Assembly (NCBI RefSeq): GCF_003323735.1
Contig: NZ_QOIM01000042.1
Span: 62,001-126,000 of the forward strand
Length of the DNA stretch: 64,000 nt
Reading direction: 5' to 3'
DNA from: Streptomyces reniochalinae
GTDB lineage: Bacteria; Actinomycetota; Actinomycetes; Streptomycetales; Streptomycetaceae
The notes under the pieces are model-generated. The model did not search any database and was not told the DNA's origin. It saw nothing but the letters and a program-made list of their open reading frames with translations. Positions 53,962 to 62,624 of the stretch are shown in pieces; position 1 is the first letter of the stretch; each line of letters begins with the position of its first letter. The position numbers and the translations under genes are program-made.

Positions 53962-56900
53962 TGGTGAACCTCGGGTTCTCTATTATTTCACCGGTTGGTC
54001 GCCCGTAGCGCCAGCGCTCTGCTCGCACGATGTTTGCACCGTCGATTCCTCTGAATATTACTTCCCGTTCGGACGGGAAGCCTGTTCCCTTGATGAAGGA
54101 CTTAGTTGCTCCTCCGAGGGCTCGATTCACGTCTACGCCATAACCGTTGCCTCGTATCTCGTACACCCAAGTCCCCTGACCTCTGGCAGACTGTGGGAAG
54201 TTTCCGGCCTGTTTGGCGCTCTTGCTGGTTCCCACCCAGTTTGAAGGCGTGTCATGTAGAGCATACTTACCTATGTCTTCATTTGTCCCCTTAGGGGAGA
54301 ACCCAGACGAAAATACGTCATTAGGGTCTCGTGTGTCGCCTCTGAAGACGCGTTTCGGGTTTATTGATGCTCTGCGGGGAACCCCGAAGCTCGAAGCCGT
54401 AGCCAATCGACAGCTATCTGGCGCGAGACCGAGGACATCTGTCGCGGTGTGAGGGTTACTCACATAAGTGACCGGGTTAGGCGCTGGTGCCAGCCCCAAC
54501 GGATCGCCAGACACGTACCGCGCCGTCTCCGGATCGTAGTATCGGAAGCAGTTGTAATGCAGGCTTGTTTCGTCGTCTCTGTACTGCCCGGGGAAGCGCA
54601 GCGGACAGGCCGCGACGTCTGACCCGGTGGGTGTAACGAGTGGTGTCCCCCACAAGGTGGCCCTGTGGCCCCAGGTGACTTCGCCGTCCGGGGTGGCGAG
54701 TTCTGTTGGGGTTCCGGTCAGGTCGGTGAGGATCGCTTGGAAGCGGGGGCGGGGAGCTGTGAGCTTAGTGAGGAGGGAGGTGCCGGGTTCGTGGATGAGG
54801 GGGGTGTGATCCGTCTGAGTGAGTGGGCGGTGGGTGTCCGGGTTGTAGTCCCACGTCGTCGTGTGGCCCTCGATGGTGGTCTGTTCAGCCAGGCGGGTGC
54901 CGTCCCAGTTGAAGGTGACCCTCTCGCCGGTCGAGCCCTGCTTGGAGATGCGGCGGCCCAGTGGGTCGTAGGTGTACGTCCACTCGTCACCGGTTGAAGT
55001 GGTGACGGCTGTGAGACGGTCCTCGGCACTCCACGTGTAGGTCCAGGTGCGCTTCTGGCCGTTGAGGAGGCGGGTCGTCTTGGAGGTGCGGCGGCCCGCG
55101 GCGTCGTGTGTGTAGGAGGTGCGCCCGGCGCGGTGGAGGCGGGTTCCTTCCACGGTGCGGTCGCCGGGTGTGGGGTGGTCGGGGGCGTGGGCCGTGGTGA
55201 GGTTGCCGGCCGCGTCGTAGGCGTACGTTTCTCGCCAGCCGTGGGCCCGCACGGCTGTGACGCGTCCGACCGGGTTGAGGTCGTAGCGGCGCGTGCCGGA
55301 GGTGAGCTCCCGGATTTCCGTGACGTAGCCGTCGGGCCGGTATGCGTAGTCGCGGTGCTGGAGCAGCGCGGTGGGGGTGCGGGTGGTCTGGGTCGTGAGT
55401 CTGTCGGCGCGGTCCCATTCCTGCCGCAGCACGAGGGAGCCGGTGCGGCGTTCGGTCTCGCGGCCTGCCGCGTCGTGGGTAAAGGAGAGGATGCCGTGGT
55501 CGGTGGCCAGTTCCTGGGGGTGGCTCTCCGCGTCGTAGGTCCAAGTGGAGGTGAACCCTGACGGGGTAGTGCGCTGGACGCATTGGCCGAGCGCGTCGTA
55601 GGCGAAGGTCGTGGTGCGGCCGTTGATCGTCTCAGACAGGACGCGTCCCAGCGCGTCCCGTGTGAGGGCGAGGTCGGCTGCGGGGCTGGTGGCGGCGGTC
55701 AGTTCGCCCGTGGCGTCGAAGGCGAACGTGGTGGTCGCGTCCGCAGAGACGTCGTGTTGTTCGGTCACCTGGCCGAGGGCGTTGCGGGTGTAGCGGATTG
55801 TCTGGTCTTCGGCGTTGGTGCGGGCGGTGAGTCGGCCGAGGGCGTCCAGCTCGTACGTCAGCGTGGCGCCGTTGAAGTCCGTCTCGGAGATCAGGCGTCC
55901 GGCGGCGTCATACGCGTACGACCAGTGCAGGCCCTGCGGGTTGGTGACCCGCGTCAGGCGCATCTCCGTGTCGTAGGCGAAGGCGTAGGTAGCGCCGTCG
56001 GCGTCGGTGCGGGTGGCCGGGGCGTCGAAGGGGCCGGGCGTGTGCCGGGTGGTGGGGCCGGCCGCGTCCGTGTGGGTGAGGAGGTTGCCCTCACCGTCCC
56101 AGGTCCAGCTCTCGCGCGCGCCCTCGGGGCCCTCGCGCCGGCTCGGGTTGCCCTCCGTCGTCCAGGCCATCCGCGTCGTGTGGCCGAGTGGGTCGGTGAT
56201 CTCGACGATGCGGCCGAACGGGTCGCGGACGACGTGAGTGGTGTAGCCCAGGGCGTCGGTCAGCGCGGTGGGGAGCCCGGCGGCGTCGCAGGTGAGGCGG
56301 CGGGTGTGGCCGAGCGCGTCGGTGGCGGTGGTCAGGCGGCCGCACGCGTCGTAGCCGTAGCGGGTGGTGGCTCCGGCCGGGTCGACGGTTCCTGTGAGGT
56401 TGCCCGCCTCGTCGTAGGTGTGCCGCCACACGGCGCCGCCGGGTTCGGTCACTTCGAGGGGTTGGTGCAGCGCGTTGTAGGTCGCGCGGGCGTGTGAGCC
56501 GTCGGGGAGGTGGACGGAGGTGAGGTTGTCGTCCTCGTCGTAGGTGTAGGTGGTGATGTGGCCCAGCGGGTCGGTCACGGACAGGGGCGCGGTTCCGCGT
56601 TCGTTCCACTCGGTGCGGGTCGTGTTGCCGAGCGGGTCGGTCTCGGCGACGACCTGACCGTCGGCGTTGTAGCGGCAGGTGGTGCGGTGGCCGCGGGAGT
56701 CGGTGTAGACGGTAGCGCCGGCCGCCTCGTCGTAGGCGAAGGCGCCGTCGTAAATACCGTTGGGGCCGATCGTGCGGACGACGCGGCCTGCCGCGTCGTA
56801 CTCGTACCGGTAGGTGACACCGTTTCGGTCCGTCCACGAGAGCATGCGGCCCTCGTGGTCGTAGATGAAGCGGAGGGATTTTCCACTGGAGTTGACGACC

Positions 56901-58306
56901 TCGATGAGGTTGCCCGCCTCGTCGTAGGCGTAGCGCATGACCAGCGTGCTCGGGGGCGGTGTGCTGCTTCCGGGCGCGTAGGCGTCGGGAGCCTCGTGGA
57001 GCAGCCGTAGCGCTGTGACGCGCTGGTTTTCGGTCTCGACGCTGAGGTGGTATCCGCCCGAGTGCCGCACCGCAAGCGGGGCGGAGTTCAGGTTGCGGTC
57101 GATGTCGATGCCGACGCCGTTGCGGTCCCGGAGGGAGACCAGAGGGAGATGGGCCGCTTCGGGGTCGCCGCAAGGCTGTGGGTCGGCGAAGGTGCGGACG
57201 ACGCCACTGTCCGGGTCGGTGATGGTGATGGTTCCGGCGGGCTTGCCGTCCCACTCCATGGGCCAGCGCGGCCCCTTCGACGGGGGCAGCGGCTGGTACG
57301 GCTCCGGGACGGGGTAGACGAGCCGCATCCCGTCCGCCGCGACGAAGACCACGCCGTGCTGGTCGATCTGGACGCGTTCGTCCAGCGTGGAGGCCCAGCT
57401 GGGGCCGAAGTGGACGCCGACCCGATGCGAGGAGAGGTAAGTCCTGGTGAGGACGAGGGGCAGCGACGCGGGCAGTGTCAGGTCCGTCTGCTCCATGAGC
57501 ATCGTTCCTGTCGCCACGTCCACCGGCTCGCCCTTGGTGGGAGTCCGTTTGCGGGAGCGGGAGAACATCCCCTCCTTGATGAGCTTCGGGCGGAGGGAGG
57601 AGACGCGCAAAGAGGGCGGTGCCTTCGGGGCGAAGGTGTGGCCACCGCCGAGGACGCCGCCGAACAGCGTGCCGTACTTCGCGGCGTTGCTGACCTCTTC
57701 CAGACTGATCCCGTCCTGCTGCCCGGCCAGGATGCGCGCGGGCTGCGCCACGGCCAGGTCCATGGAGACGCTCGTCGCCCCGGTGAGGACGGCAGCACGC
57801 GTGACCCGCGTGAAGAGGGCGCCCGCTCGGGCCGCCAAGGAGCCGGACTTTTCGGCACTCAGGGTGACGATCCTGGTTGCCGCGGCACCGGCCGCCACGT
57901 CGGATATCCCGAACGTGGGACCGGTGAAGACGATCCCGGCCGCGATCAGCGCAGCGCTGCCGACGATCTCGCTTCTGATCTGGCTCTTGGTGTCGTCGAT
58001 GTCATCGGCGAGTTCGTCCAGCGCCTTGGCCATGTCTCTGGCCGCCTCGGGGAGGTTGCGCAGCCAGCCCTTCTCACCCTTCCCGACGTAGCGCGACCAG
58101 AATTTCTCGAACGCCTCGACGGCCTCGCCGCTGTTGACGTCCATGATGCCGCGCGCCGAGTGGTTGGTGTCCCCCCTCACCTCCTCGGCGTCCTTCGCGA
58201 AGGTCCGCCATGCCTTGGCCGCGTCCCGAAGCTTCCCCTCGTCGCCGTCGGGCCAGATCAGCCCCATGCCCTCGAGGATCTCCCACGCCTTCTCCAAGGC
58301 GCTCAC
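53954..58306 (-). CDS. RHS-repeat polymorphic toxin with CpnT-like N-terminus and ADP-ribosyltransferase tip
   Basis: 1450 residues. Residues 1-110 are helical with IWPDGDEGKLRDAAKAWRTFA, as in CpnT-like/WXG100_2 leaders of type VII-linked toxins. Hydrophobic Ala/Gly-rich segments follow at 115-180. An RHS N-terminal (DUF6531) domain starts near 260 (GEPVDVATGTMLM, LVLTRTYLSSHRVG). About 20-25 YD repeats span roughly 440-1230, then the RHS core end YYDPETARYVSGDPLGLAP. From about 1297 the tip reads VFRGDTRDPNDVFSSGFSPKGTN, WVGTSKSA and PSEREVIFRG: Arg 1322, Thr-Ser 1360-1361 and Glu 1413/1415 match the R-STS-ExE pattern of cholera/pertussis-type ADP-ribosyltransferases. It is coupled to genes on both sides. 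Confidence 0.88.
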   Translation of the reverse strand: MSALEKAWEILEGMGLIWPDGDEGKLRDAAKAWRTFAKDAEEVRGDTNHSARGIMDVNSGEAVEAFEKFWSRYVGKGEKGWLRNLPEAARDMAKALDELADDIDDTKSQIRSEIVGSAALIAAGIVFTGPTFGISDVAAGAAATRIVTLSAEKSGSLAARAGALFTRVTRAAVLTGATSVSMDLAVAQPARILAGQQDGISLEEVSNAAKYGTLFGGVLGGGHTFAPKAPPSLRVSSLRPKLIKEGMFSRSRKRTPTKGEPVDVATGTMLMEQTDLTLPASLPLVLTRTYLSSHRVGVHFGPSWASTLDERVQIDQHGVVFVAADGMRLVYPVPEPYQPLPPSKGPRWPMEWDGKPAGTITITDPDSGVVRTFADPQPCGDPEAAHLPLVSLRDRNGVGIDIDRNLNSAPLAVRHSGGYHLSVETENQRVTALRLLHEAPDAYAPGSSTPPPSTLVMRYAYDEAGNLIEVVNSSGKSLRFIYDHEGRMLSWTDRNGVTYRYEYDAAGRVVRTIGPNGIYDGAFAYDEAAGATVYTDSRGHRTTCRYNADGQVVAETDPLGNTTRTEWNERGTAPLSVTDPLGHITTYTYDEDDNLTSVHLPDGSHARATYNALHQPLEVTEPGGAVWRHTYDEAGNLTGTVDPAGATTRYGYDACGRLTTATDALGHTRRLTCDAAGLPTALTDALGYTTHVVRDPFGRIVEITDPLGHTTRMAWTTEGNPSRREGPEGARESWTWDGEGNLLTHTDAAGPTTRHTPGPFDAPATRTDADGATYAFAYDTEMRLTRVTNPQGLHWSYAYDAAGRLISETDFNGATLTYELDALGRLTARTNAEDQTIRYTRNALGQVTEQHDVSADATTTFAFDATGELTAATSPAADLALTRDALGRVLSETINGRTTTFAYDALGQCVQRTTPSGFTSTWTYDAESHPQELATDHGILSFTHDAAGRETERRTGSLVLRQEWDRADRLTTQTTRTPTALLQHRDYAYRPDGYVTEIRELTSGTRRYDLNPVGRVTAVRAHGWRETYAYDAAGNLTTAHAPDHPTPGDRTVEGTRLHRAGRTSYTHDAAGRRTSKTTRLLNGQKRTWTYTWSAEDRLTAVTTSTGDEWTYTYDPLGRRISKQGSTGERVTFNWDGTRLAEQTTIEGHTTTWDYNPDTHRPLTQTDHTPLIHEPGTSLLTKLTAPRPRFQAILTDLTGTPTELATPDGEVTWGHRATLWGTPLVTPTGSDVAACPLRFPGQYRDDETSLHYNCFRYYDPETARYVSGDPLGLAPAPNPVTYVSNPHTATDVLGLAPDSCRLATASSFGVPRRASINPKRVFRGDTRDPNDVFSSGFSPKGTNEDIGKYALHDTPSNWVGTSKSAKQAGNFPQSARGQGTWVYEIRGNGYGVDVNRALGGATKSFIKGTGFPSEREVIFRGIDGANIVRAERWRYGRPTGEIIENPRFTNE

Positions 58307-58764
58307 GAGCCGCCACTGCTCCTGTCACCTTCACGACCGTGCGCCTCGCGGTCACGGTGTTTGTTGTGTCCGGGGTCGACCTTGGTGAACATGCCCTCGA
58401 TCAGGTGCTCGTTGTCGACATGGCCGTCCTTCATGTCGTCGAGCGCCTCGTGGATGCTCACCAGCCCGAGCACCAGAATCCCCGCGGAGCCCTCGATCGC
58501 GCGCTGGTTCGCCTGGTAGTCCTTAGCGAAGTTTTTTCCCGAGGGATCGTCGCCCCAAGGGTCGCCCAGCCCGTCCAGTGTGGTGATCAACGTGGTGAGT
58601 GCCCGGCTCAGCTTCCTGCTCTGCTCACCGAAGACCGGAGCCGCCAGCTTCAGTTCGGGCACCTGGATGCCCAGCACCTCGCCGCCCTTGGTCGCCCCCG
58701 CCCCGTAGTCCGAGCTGGTGGTGTGGTTCACCCGCGTGTGGACGGGACGGTCCTGAGCGGACAT
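58303..58764 (-). CDS. WXG100-like small partner of the RHS toxin
   Basis: 153 residues with a charged N-terminus, a helical middle (GEQSRKLSRALTTLITTLDGLGDPWGDDPSGKNFAKDY) and a second helix (AIEGSAGILVLGLVSIHEALDDMKDG), then a His/Arg/Asp-rich tail. The PWGDDPSGKNF turn between two long helices is typical of WXG100-like proteins in streptomycetes. It overlaps the toxin start by four bases (ATGA). It probably heterodimerises with the toxin N-terminus for export; this is inferred from order and fold type. Confidence 0.7.
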   Translation of the reverse strand: MSAQDRPVHTRVNHTTSSDYGAGATKGGEVLGIQVPELKLAAPVFGEQSRKLSRALTTLITTLDGLGDPWGDDPSGKNFAKDYQANQRAIEGSAGILVLGLVSIHEALDDMKDGHVDNEHLIEGMFTKVDPGHNKHRDREAHGREGDRSSGGS

Positions 58765-58937
58765 CGGCGCCTCCTACGACTCGGCGGAGCCTCGAAAATT
58801 TGTACGTCGAAAGCTGAGTGTAGTCGGTTGGTAACTTCCCGATGTATGTAATTCCATCGGTCGCAGCTCAGTTCTCCGCCGGACGCGGCTCCGCTCACAA
58901 CCGCAATGTGCTCACAACCGGAGCGCGCTCGCGGCAC

Positions 58938-59402
58938 CTACATGAACAGCAACCCGACGAAGAAGCCCAGCCCGATCAGGGCGAAGAGCGCGCCCACTCC
59001 GACGAAGAGCCACCACAGTGCGCTGCTCTCGTCCGGGAGCGTCCAACGGTCGGGGTTCGCCGGGTCGTAGCGCACCTCGACACGGGTACCGACGGCCAAC
59101 GTCCGCTCGCGGGGGCGGGCGATGTTCCACCTGGTTTCCATGGCACGTCCCTCGGCCGTGGTCCAGGTGACGACCGGGTAGTACGCGGTCATGTCCCCGT
59201 ACGTGCGCACGGTGATCGTGGACTCCGACCCAGGCCCCTTCATCTGGGTCGGTTCGAGGCCGCTCACCACACCCTGTGCGCGCGCGCCGCTTCGGACCAG
59301 GCCGCGCGTCCGACGGATGTGGACGTACATCCCGCCGCCGAGAAGGAGTCCTATCGGAGTGAAGACCAGCGCGAGTATCCAGGGGGCGGAGGAGTCGGAC
59401 AT
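58938..59402 (-). CDS. DUF3592 membrane protein
   Basis: 154 residues. It has an N-terminal transmembrane helix (ILALVFTPIGLLLGGGMYVHI), an extracytoplasmic or cytoplasmic beta-rich middle with YPVVTWTTAEGRAMETRWN and VEVRYDPANPDRWTL, typical of DUF3592, and a C-terminal helix pair (LWWLFVGVGALFALIGLGFFVGLLF). The function is unknown. It follows the intergenic promoter region of the toxin cassette in the same direction but is probably independent of it. Confidence 0.8.
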   Translation of the reverse strand: MSDSSAPWILALVFTPIGLLLGGGMYVHIRRTRGLVRSGARAQGVVSGLEPTQMKGPGSESTITVRTYGDMTAYYPVVTWTTAEGRAMETRWNIARPRERTLAVGTRVEVRYDPANPDRWTLPDESSALWWLFVGVGALFALIGLGFFVGLLFM

Positions 59403-59575
59403 GAGACCTGTTCCGATCGGTGGCGGACGGCCGGGCGGCGCGTGAGCGGAAGCCTACCGGCGGTGCCTTCAGCGGCTCCGCCCCACGCCCCCTGGCCATT
59501 GCGACAGGGCGGGAACACTTCCGCCGACCCCCTCGTTACGTTCGAGCCCGTTCCGTCGCTGTCCCGAGGAGCATC

Positions 59576-60271
59576 GTGTCCGAGACCACGCCCAGTACCT
59601 CCGCCGCCCTTCCCCCGCTTCCGGGCGCGCGCGCACAAGCCGAGCGGTTGATCGAGGCGGGGGTGGACCGGATCGCCGGGCTGTCCGCCGACGAGGTCCG
59701 TGCGTTCGCGAGAGAGGCGGAGGCGGAGGGCGCCGCCGGCGTAGGCGAAGCCCTCCTCGCCGTTCACCCGGAGCGGGCCCCTGCCTCGGCCCTCGCGCCG
59801 CTGCTCCGCCGCGACGAAGAGCCGGACAAGCCGGGGTTCGTCGTCACCGACATGCCCGACGTGGACCTCTTCGTTCCGCTCGGCACGGTCGCGCTGCCCG
59901 ACAGCCCGCTCTACCTCGTCACCGGGCTCGACCGTGGTGACGCAATGGCGAACTGGAGCCCCAACGAGGCGCTGCCCGCCCTCACCACGCGGGGGCGTAC
60001 CCCGCTGCTGCTCACGGAGGGCATCCACTGGGTGGTGCAGCAGCCCGCCGCCCTGGAGCGGAACCGCTGCTTCATGACCATCGGCTCCCGGCTGCGCAAG
60101 GCCGACGAAGCGCTGGACGCCCGCACCCCGGCGATCTGGATCAGCAACGGCACGGGGCGGGACGGCCGCGAGCGCCGCAACGCGCCCAAGGTCGGCTGGT
60201 GCTGGGCGGGCAACCGGCACACCTGGCTGGGCTTCGCCTCAGCGGCCGACCGCCGGACCCCGGGCTCGTAG
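59576..60271 (+). CDS. DUF5701 family protein
   Basis: 231 residues. An Ala-rich helical N-terminus (ARAQAERLIEAGVDRIAGLSADEVR) is followed by a conserved core: YLVTGLDRGDAMANWSPNEAL, GRTPLLLTEGIHWVV, NRCFMTIGSRLRK, TPAIWISNGTGRDG and APKVGWCWAGNRHTWLGFASA. These match the uncharacterised DUF5701 family. There is no signal peptide. The GTG start was chosen at GAGGAG; the upstream frame extension is Arg-rich. The stop is the first triplet (TAG) at the edge of the tandem repeat that follows. Confidence 0.8.
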   Translation: MSETTPSTSAALPPLPGARAQAERLIEAGVDRIAGLSADEVRAFAREAEAEGAAGVGEALLAVHPERAPASALAPLLRRDEEPDKPGFVVTDMPDVDLFVPLGTVALPDSPLYLVTGLDRGDAMANWSPNEALPALTTRGRTPLLLTEGIHWVVQQPAALERNRCFMTIGSRLRKADEALDARTPAIWISNGTGRDGRERRNAPKVGWCWAGNRHTWLGFASAADRRTPGS

Positions 60272-60339
60272 GCACGGCGACGGGAGCGACGGCACGGCGA
60301 CGGGAGCGACGGCACGGCGACGGGGGCGACGGCACGGCG
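60271..60339. repeat. 20-bp tandem repeat between convergent genes
   Basis: Three copies of GGCACGGCGACGGGAGCGAC start at 60271, 60291 and 60311 (the third with one change), and a partial copy follows. A GGCGCCGGTGCCGGC palindrome-rich segment comes next and may help termination. Confidence 0.8.
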
Positions 60340-60375
60340 CCGGTGCCGGCCTCGCTCCCGCTGCCGTCCGAGCCG

Positions 60376-61215
60376 TCAGTTGGTGATCCGGCCGCCCGCC
60401 ACGTCGATGGTGAGGCCCGTGAGGTAGCCCGCGGCGTCGGAGGCGAGGAACAGGGCGGTCGAGGCGACGTCGCCGGGCTCGCCCATGCGGCGGAGGGGGT
60501 GGCGGAGGGCCAGCTTGTGCTGCACCTCCTTGGGCATGGCGGCGGCCGTCTTCTCGGTGCGGACAGCCGTGGGGGCGAGACAGTTGACGCGGATGCCTTG
60601 GGGGCCCAGCTCCGTGGCGAGTTGGCGGGTCAGCATGGTGAGGCCCGCGTGGGCGACGCCGTAGGCGAGGTTCGCCTGGCCGGGCTGGCGGCCCGCGGAC
60701 GACGACAGGGTCAGGATGCTGCCGCTGAACCGTTCGACCATGCCGGGCAGGAAGGTGCGGACGGTCAGGAACGCGGAGGTCAGCTCCGAGTCGAGGACCT
60801 GATGCCAGCGTTCCTCGGTCAGGTCCGGGGTGGGTATGAGGGAGCTCCGTCCGCCCGCGAAGGCGGCGAGGACGTCGACGGGGCCGAGTTCGGCGGCCAC
60901 CCGGTCGGCGACGCGGCGCAGGGCGCCCGCGTCCGTCACGTCCGCCACGGCACCGATCGCGGTGCCGCCCTGTTTGCCGATCTCCTCGGCCACCGCGAAC
61001 AACGCGGGACGGTCCCGCCCCACCAGGCAGACGGCGACGCCCTGTGCGGCCAGAGCCCGGCCCGTCTCGGCCCCGATCCCACGCGAACCGCCGGTGACCA
61101 CGGCCACCTTGCCCGCCAGGTCGGGATAGACCGGCACGTCGGGGTGGACGGGCTGCGCAGGTTTCTCCGCGGGGGGCTTCGCCCCGGCACCGAGTCCGCT
61201 GTCGGTGGGCGGCAT
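60376..61215 (-). CDS. Short-chain dehydrogenase/reductase with Lys-to-His change
   Basis: 279 residues, classical SDR fold. The nucleotide motif TGGSRGIG is at 41-48 after a 30-residue Pro-rich leader. DVTD and SSSAG (catalytic Ser about 172) are present, as is the active Tyr 185. The expected YxxxK reads YGVAH, so the catalytic Lys is His 189, and the usual NNAG reads AFAGG. It may be an inactive or altered oxidoreductase, related to 3-oxoacyl-ACP reductase-like proteins. The ATG overlaps the upstream membrane-protein stop by one base. Confidence 0.8.
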   Translation of the reverse strand: MPPTDSGLGAGAKPPAEKPAQPVHPDVPVYPDLAGKVAVVTGGSRGIGAETGRALAAQGVAVCLVGRDRPALFAVAEEIGKQGGTAIGAVADVTDAGALRRVADRVAAELGPVDVLAAFAGGRSSLIPTPDLTEERWHQVLDSELTSAFLTVRTFLPGMVERFSGSILTLSSSAGRQPGQANLAYGVAHAGLTMLTRQLATELGPQGIRVNCLAPTAVRTEKTAAAMPKEVQHKLALRHPLRRMGEPGDVASTALFLASDAAGYLTGLTIDVAGGRITN

Positions 61216-62624
61216 CAGCGTTCACCCTCGCGTGTGGTGAGTCCCAACTCGGCGCGTCGGCGGTGGCCGTGGAGCGCGGCCCCCACGGCGCAGCCCAGAA
61301 GCACGGTGCTCGCGGCGCCCCAGCCCACGAAGAAACTCGCCAGGCTGCCGGGCGACGAGCGGCGCGGGCCCGCCTCGCCCTGCGGGTCGGCGTAGACACG
61401 GAAGGTGTCGCCGACCTCGGCGCCGCCGCAGCCGATGCTCAGGCCGGTGTCCGCCGGGACCACCCGCGGTGACAGGGAGCGCAGCTCGCACGTCGGGCCG
61501 CCCTTGGCGTGGTGCTGTTCGGCGGTCACCTCGACGTGCACCCACGCGCCGCGCTCCAGGAGGACGGAGGTGGAGTAGCCGACCCCGGCGACGGGGAGGA
61601 GGGCGATCCCTGCGAGGAGGACGAGCAGCAGATAGCGGCGCCGCGGCCCGTAGTGGGTCAACTCCAGCAGCAGGGCGAGCAGATAGACCCCGGTGAGCAG
61701 GAGAAGCACCCAGAACAGGGGTCTGCCGCCGCCCACGTACCGGGGCACCAGCGTCGTCGCGCCCGCGAGCGCGCAGCCGAGCAGTGCGGCGGACGTCGCC
61801 AGCGTCAGGGCGGCGGGGCGGGAGAGCCGCTGGACGCGGGCGTCCAGACGGGGGCTGAGGCGGTGCGGCGCGGCGGGCTGCCCGCCGAGCCGCGCGTAGA
61901 GCGCGGCCCTGGGCGAGGGGGGCGTCGTGGTGCGGCCCGTGCCGTCCGGCGTGCCCGGTCCGTACCTGCCCGTGGCCACGCCCGTGCTCGCCCGGTACCT
62001 GCGGCTCTTGGCGATGCCCGCGCATCCGGCTGCCGTCAGGATCACGGCCCACGCCAGCATGGCGCCGTAGACCGTGGGGTCGGGCTCCTCGTACGGGTCG
62101 GAGGAGAGGGCCTGGCCGAGCCCTGCGGCGAGGAAGACGAACGCGAAGGTGAGTGCGAGGACGGACATGCCCAGCCAGCCCCAGCGGCGTCCCCGCAGCC
62201 CGTGCCCCATTCTGTCTCTGCCGCTCGGCACGCCGTACAGCTCGATCAGTCTGCGCCGGTCACGGCTCCGGGCCCGCAGCGGGACCAGCAGGGCGAGCGT
62301 CGTCGGCACGAGTGCGGCGCCGACGGCGAGGGACAGGTTCGCCGCGAGCCCTTCGGGGCGGCCCGCGTGCGTGTAGTCGTAGATGCCGGAGGCGAGGAAG
62401 CCGCAGCCCGCGCAGAGCCCGATGATCAGCGCCACCCGAGCCCACAGCTCGCGCGGCGCCAGCTCGGACCGGAGCAGAGCCTCGCCACTGGACGTACCGA
62501 CCGCTCCACCGCGCTCGGGATCGACACCGCGTCCGGGATCGCCCCCGCGCTCAGGATCGCCCCCGCGCCCGGGACCGCCGCCTTCGGGCCCCGGCCCCTG
62601 CCTCTGGGCGGCAGTAACTGCCAT
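61215..62624 (-). CDS. Polytopic membrane protein, function unknown
   Basis: 469 residues. The N-terminus is a Gly/Pro/Arg/Asp repeat region (GGDPERGGDPGRGVDPERGG). It has about seven hydrophobic helices (ELWARVALIIGLCAGCGFLASG, AVGAALVPTTLALLV, GWLGMSVLALTFAFVFL and others) and an external beta-rich domain near 370-430 with Cys in GGPTCELRSL and GLSIGCGGAEVGD that may form a disulfide. The last helix is near 440. It is coupled to the SDR gene downstream. I do not recognise the family. Confidence 0.7.
   Translation of the reverse strand: MAVTAAQRQGPGPEGGGPGRGGDPERGGDPGRGVDPERGGAVGTSSGEALLRSELAPRELWARVALIIGLCAGCGFLASGIYDYTHAGRPEGLAANLSLAVGAALVPTTLALLVPLRARSRDRRRLIELYGVPSGRDRMGHGLRGRRWGWLGMSVLALTFAFVFLAAGLGQALSSDPYEEPDPTVYGAMLAWAVILTAAGCAGIAKSRRYRASTGVATGRYGPGTPDGTGRTTTPPSPRAALYARLGGQPAAPHRLSPRLDARVQRLSRPAALTLATSAALLGCALAGATTLVPRYVGGGRPLFWVLLLLTGVYLLALLLELTHYGPRRRYLLLVLLAGIALLPVAGVGYSTSVLLERGAWVHVEVTAEQHHAKGGPTCELRSLSPRVVPADTGLSIGCGGAEVGDTFRVYADPQGEAGPRRSSPGSLASFFVGWGAASTVLLGCAVGAALHGHRRRAELGLTTREGER

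Noticed and set aside
55583..56497. Rightward open frame inside the RHS gene (304 codons)
   Set aside because: Gly/Val/Arg-rich repetitive translation produced by the YD-repeat codons on the opposite strand.
54430..57400. The RHS repeats considered as a DNA-level tandem repeat or CRISPR-like array
   Set aside because: The periodicity is at the protein level (YD repeats with variable nucleotides); there are no identical repeats with unique spacers.
59351..60220. Leftward open frame opposite the DUF5701 gene
   Set aside because: Shadow composition and no motif; the rightward frame has the conserved DUF5701 core and a good ribosome site.
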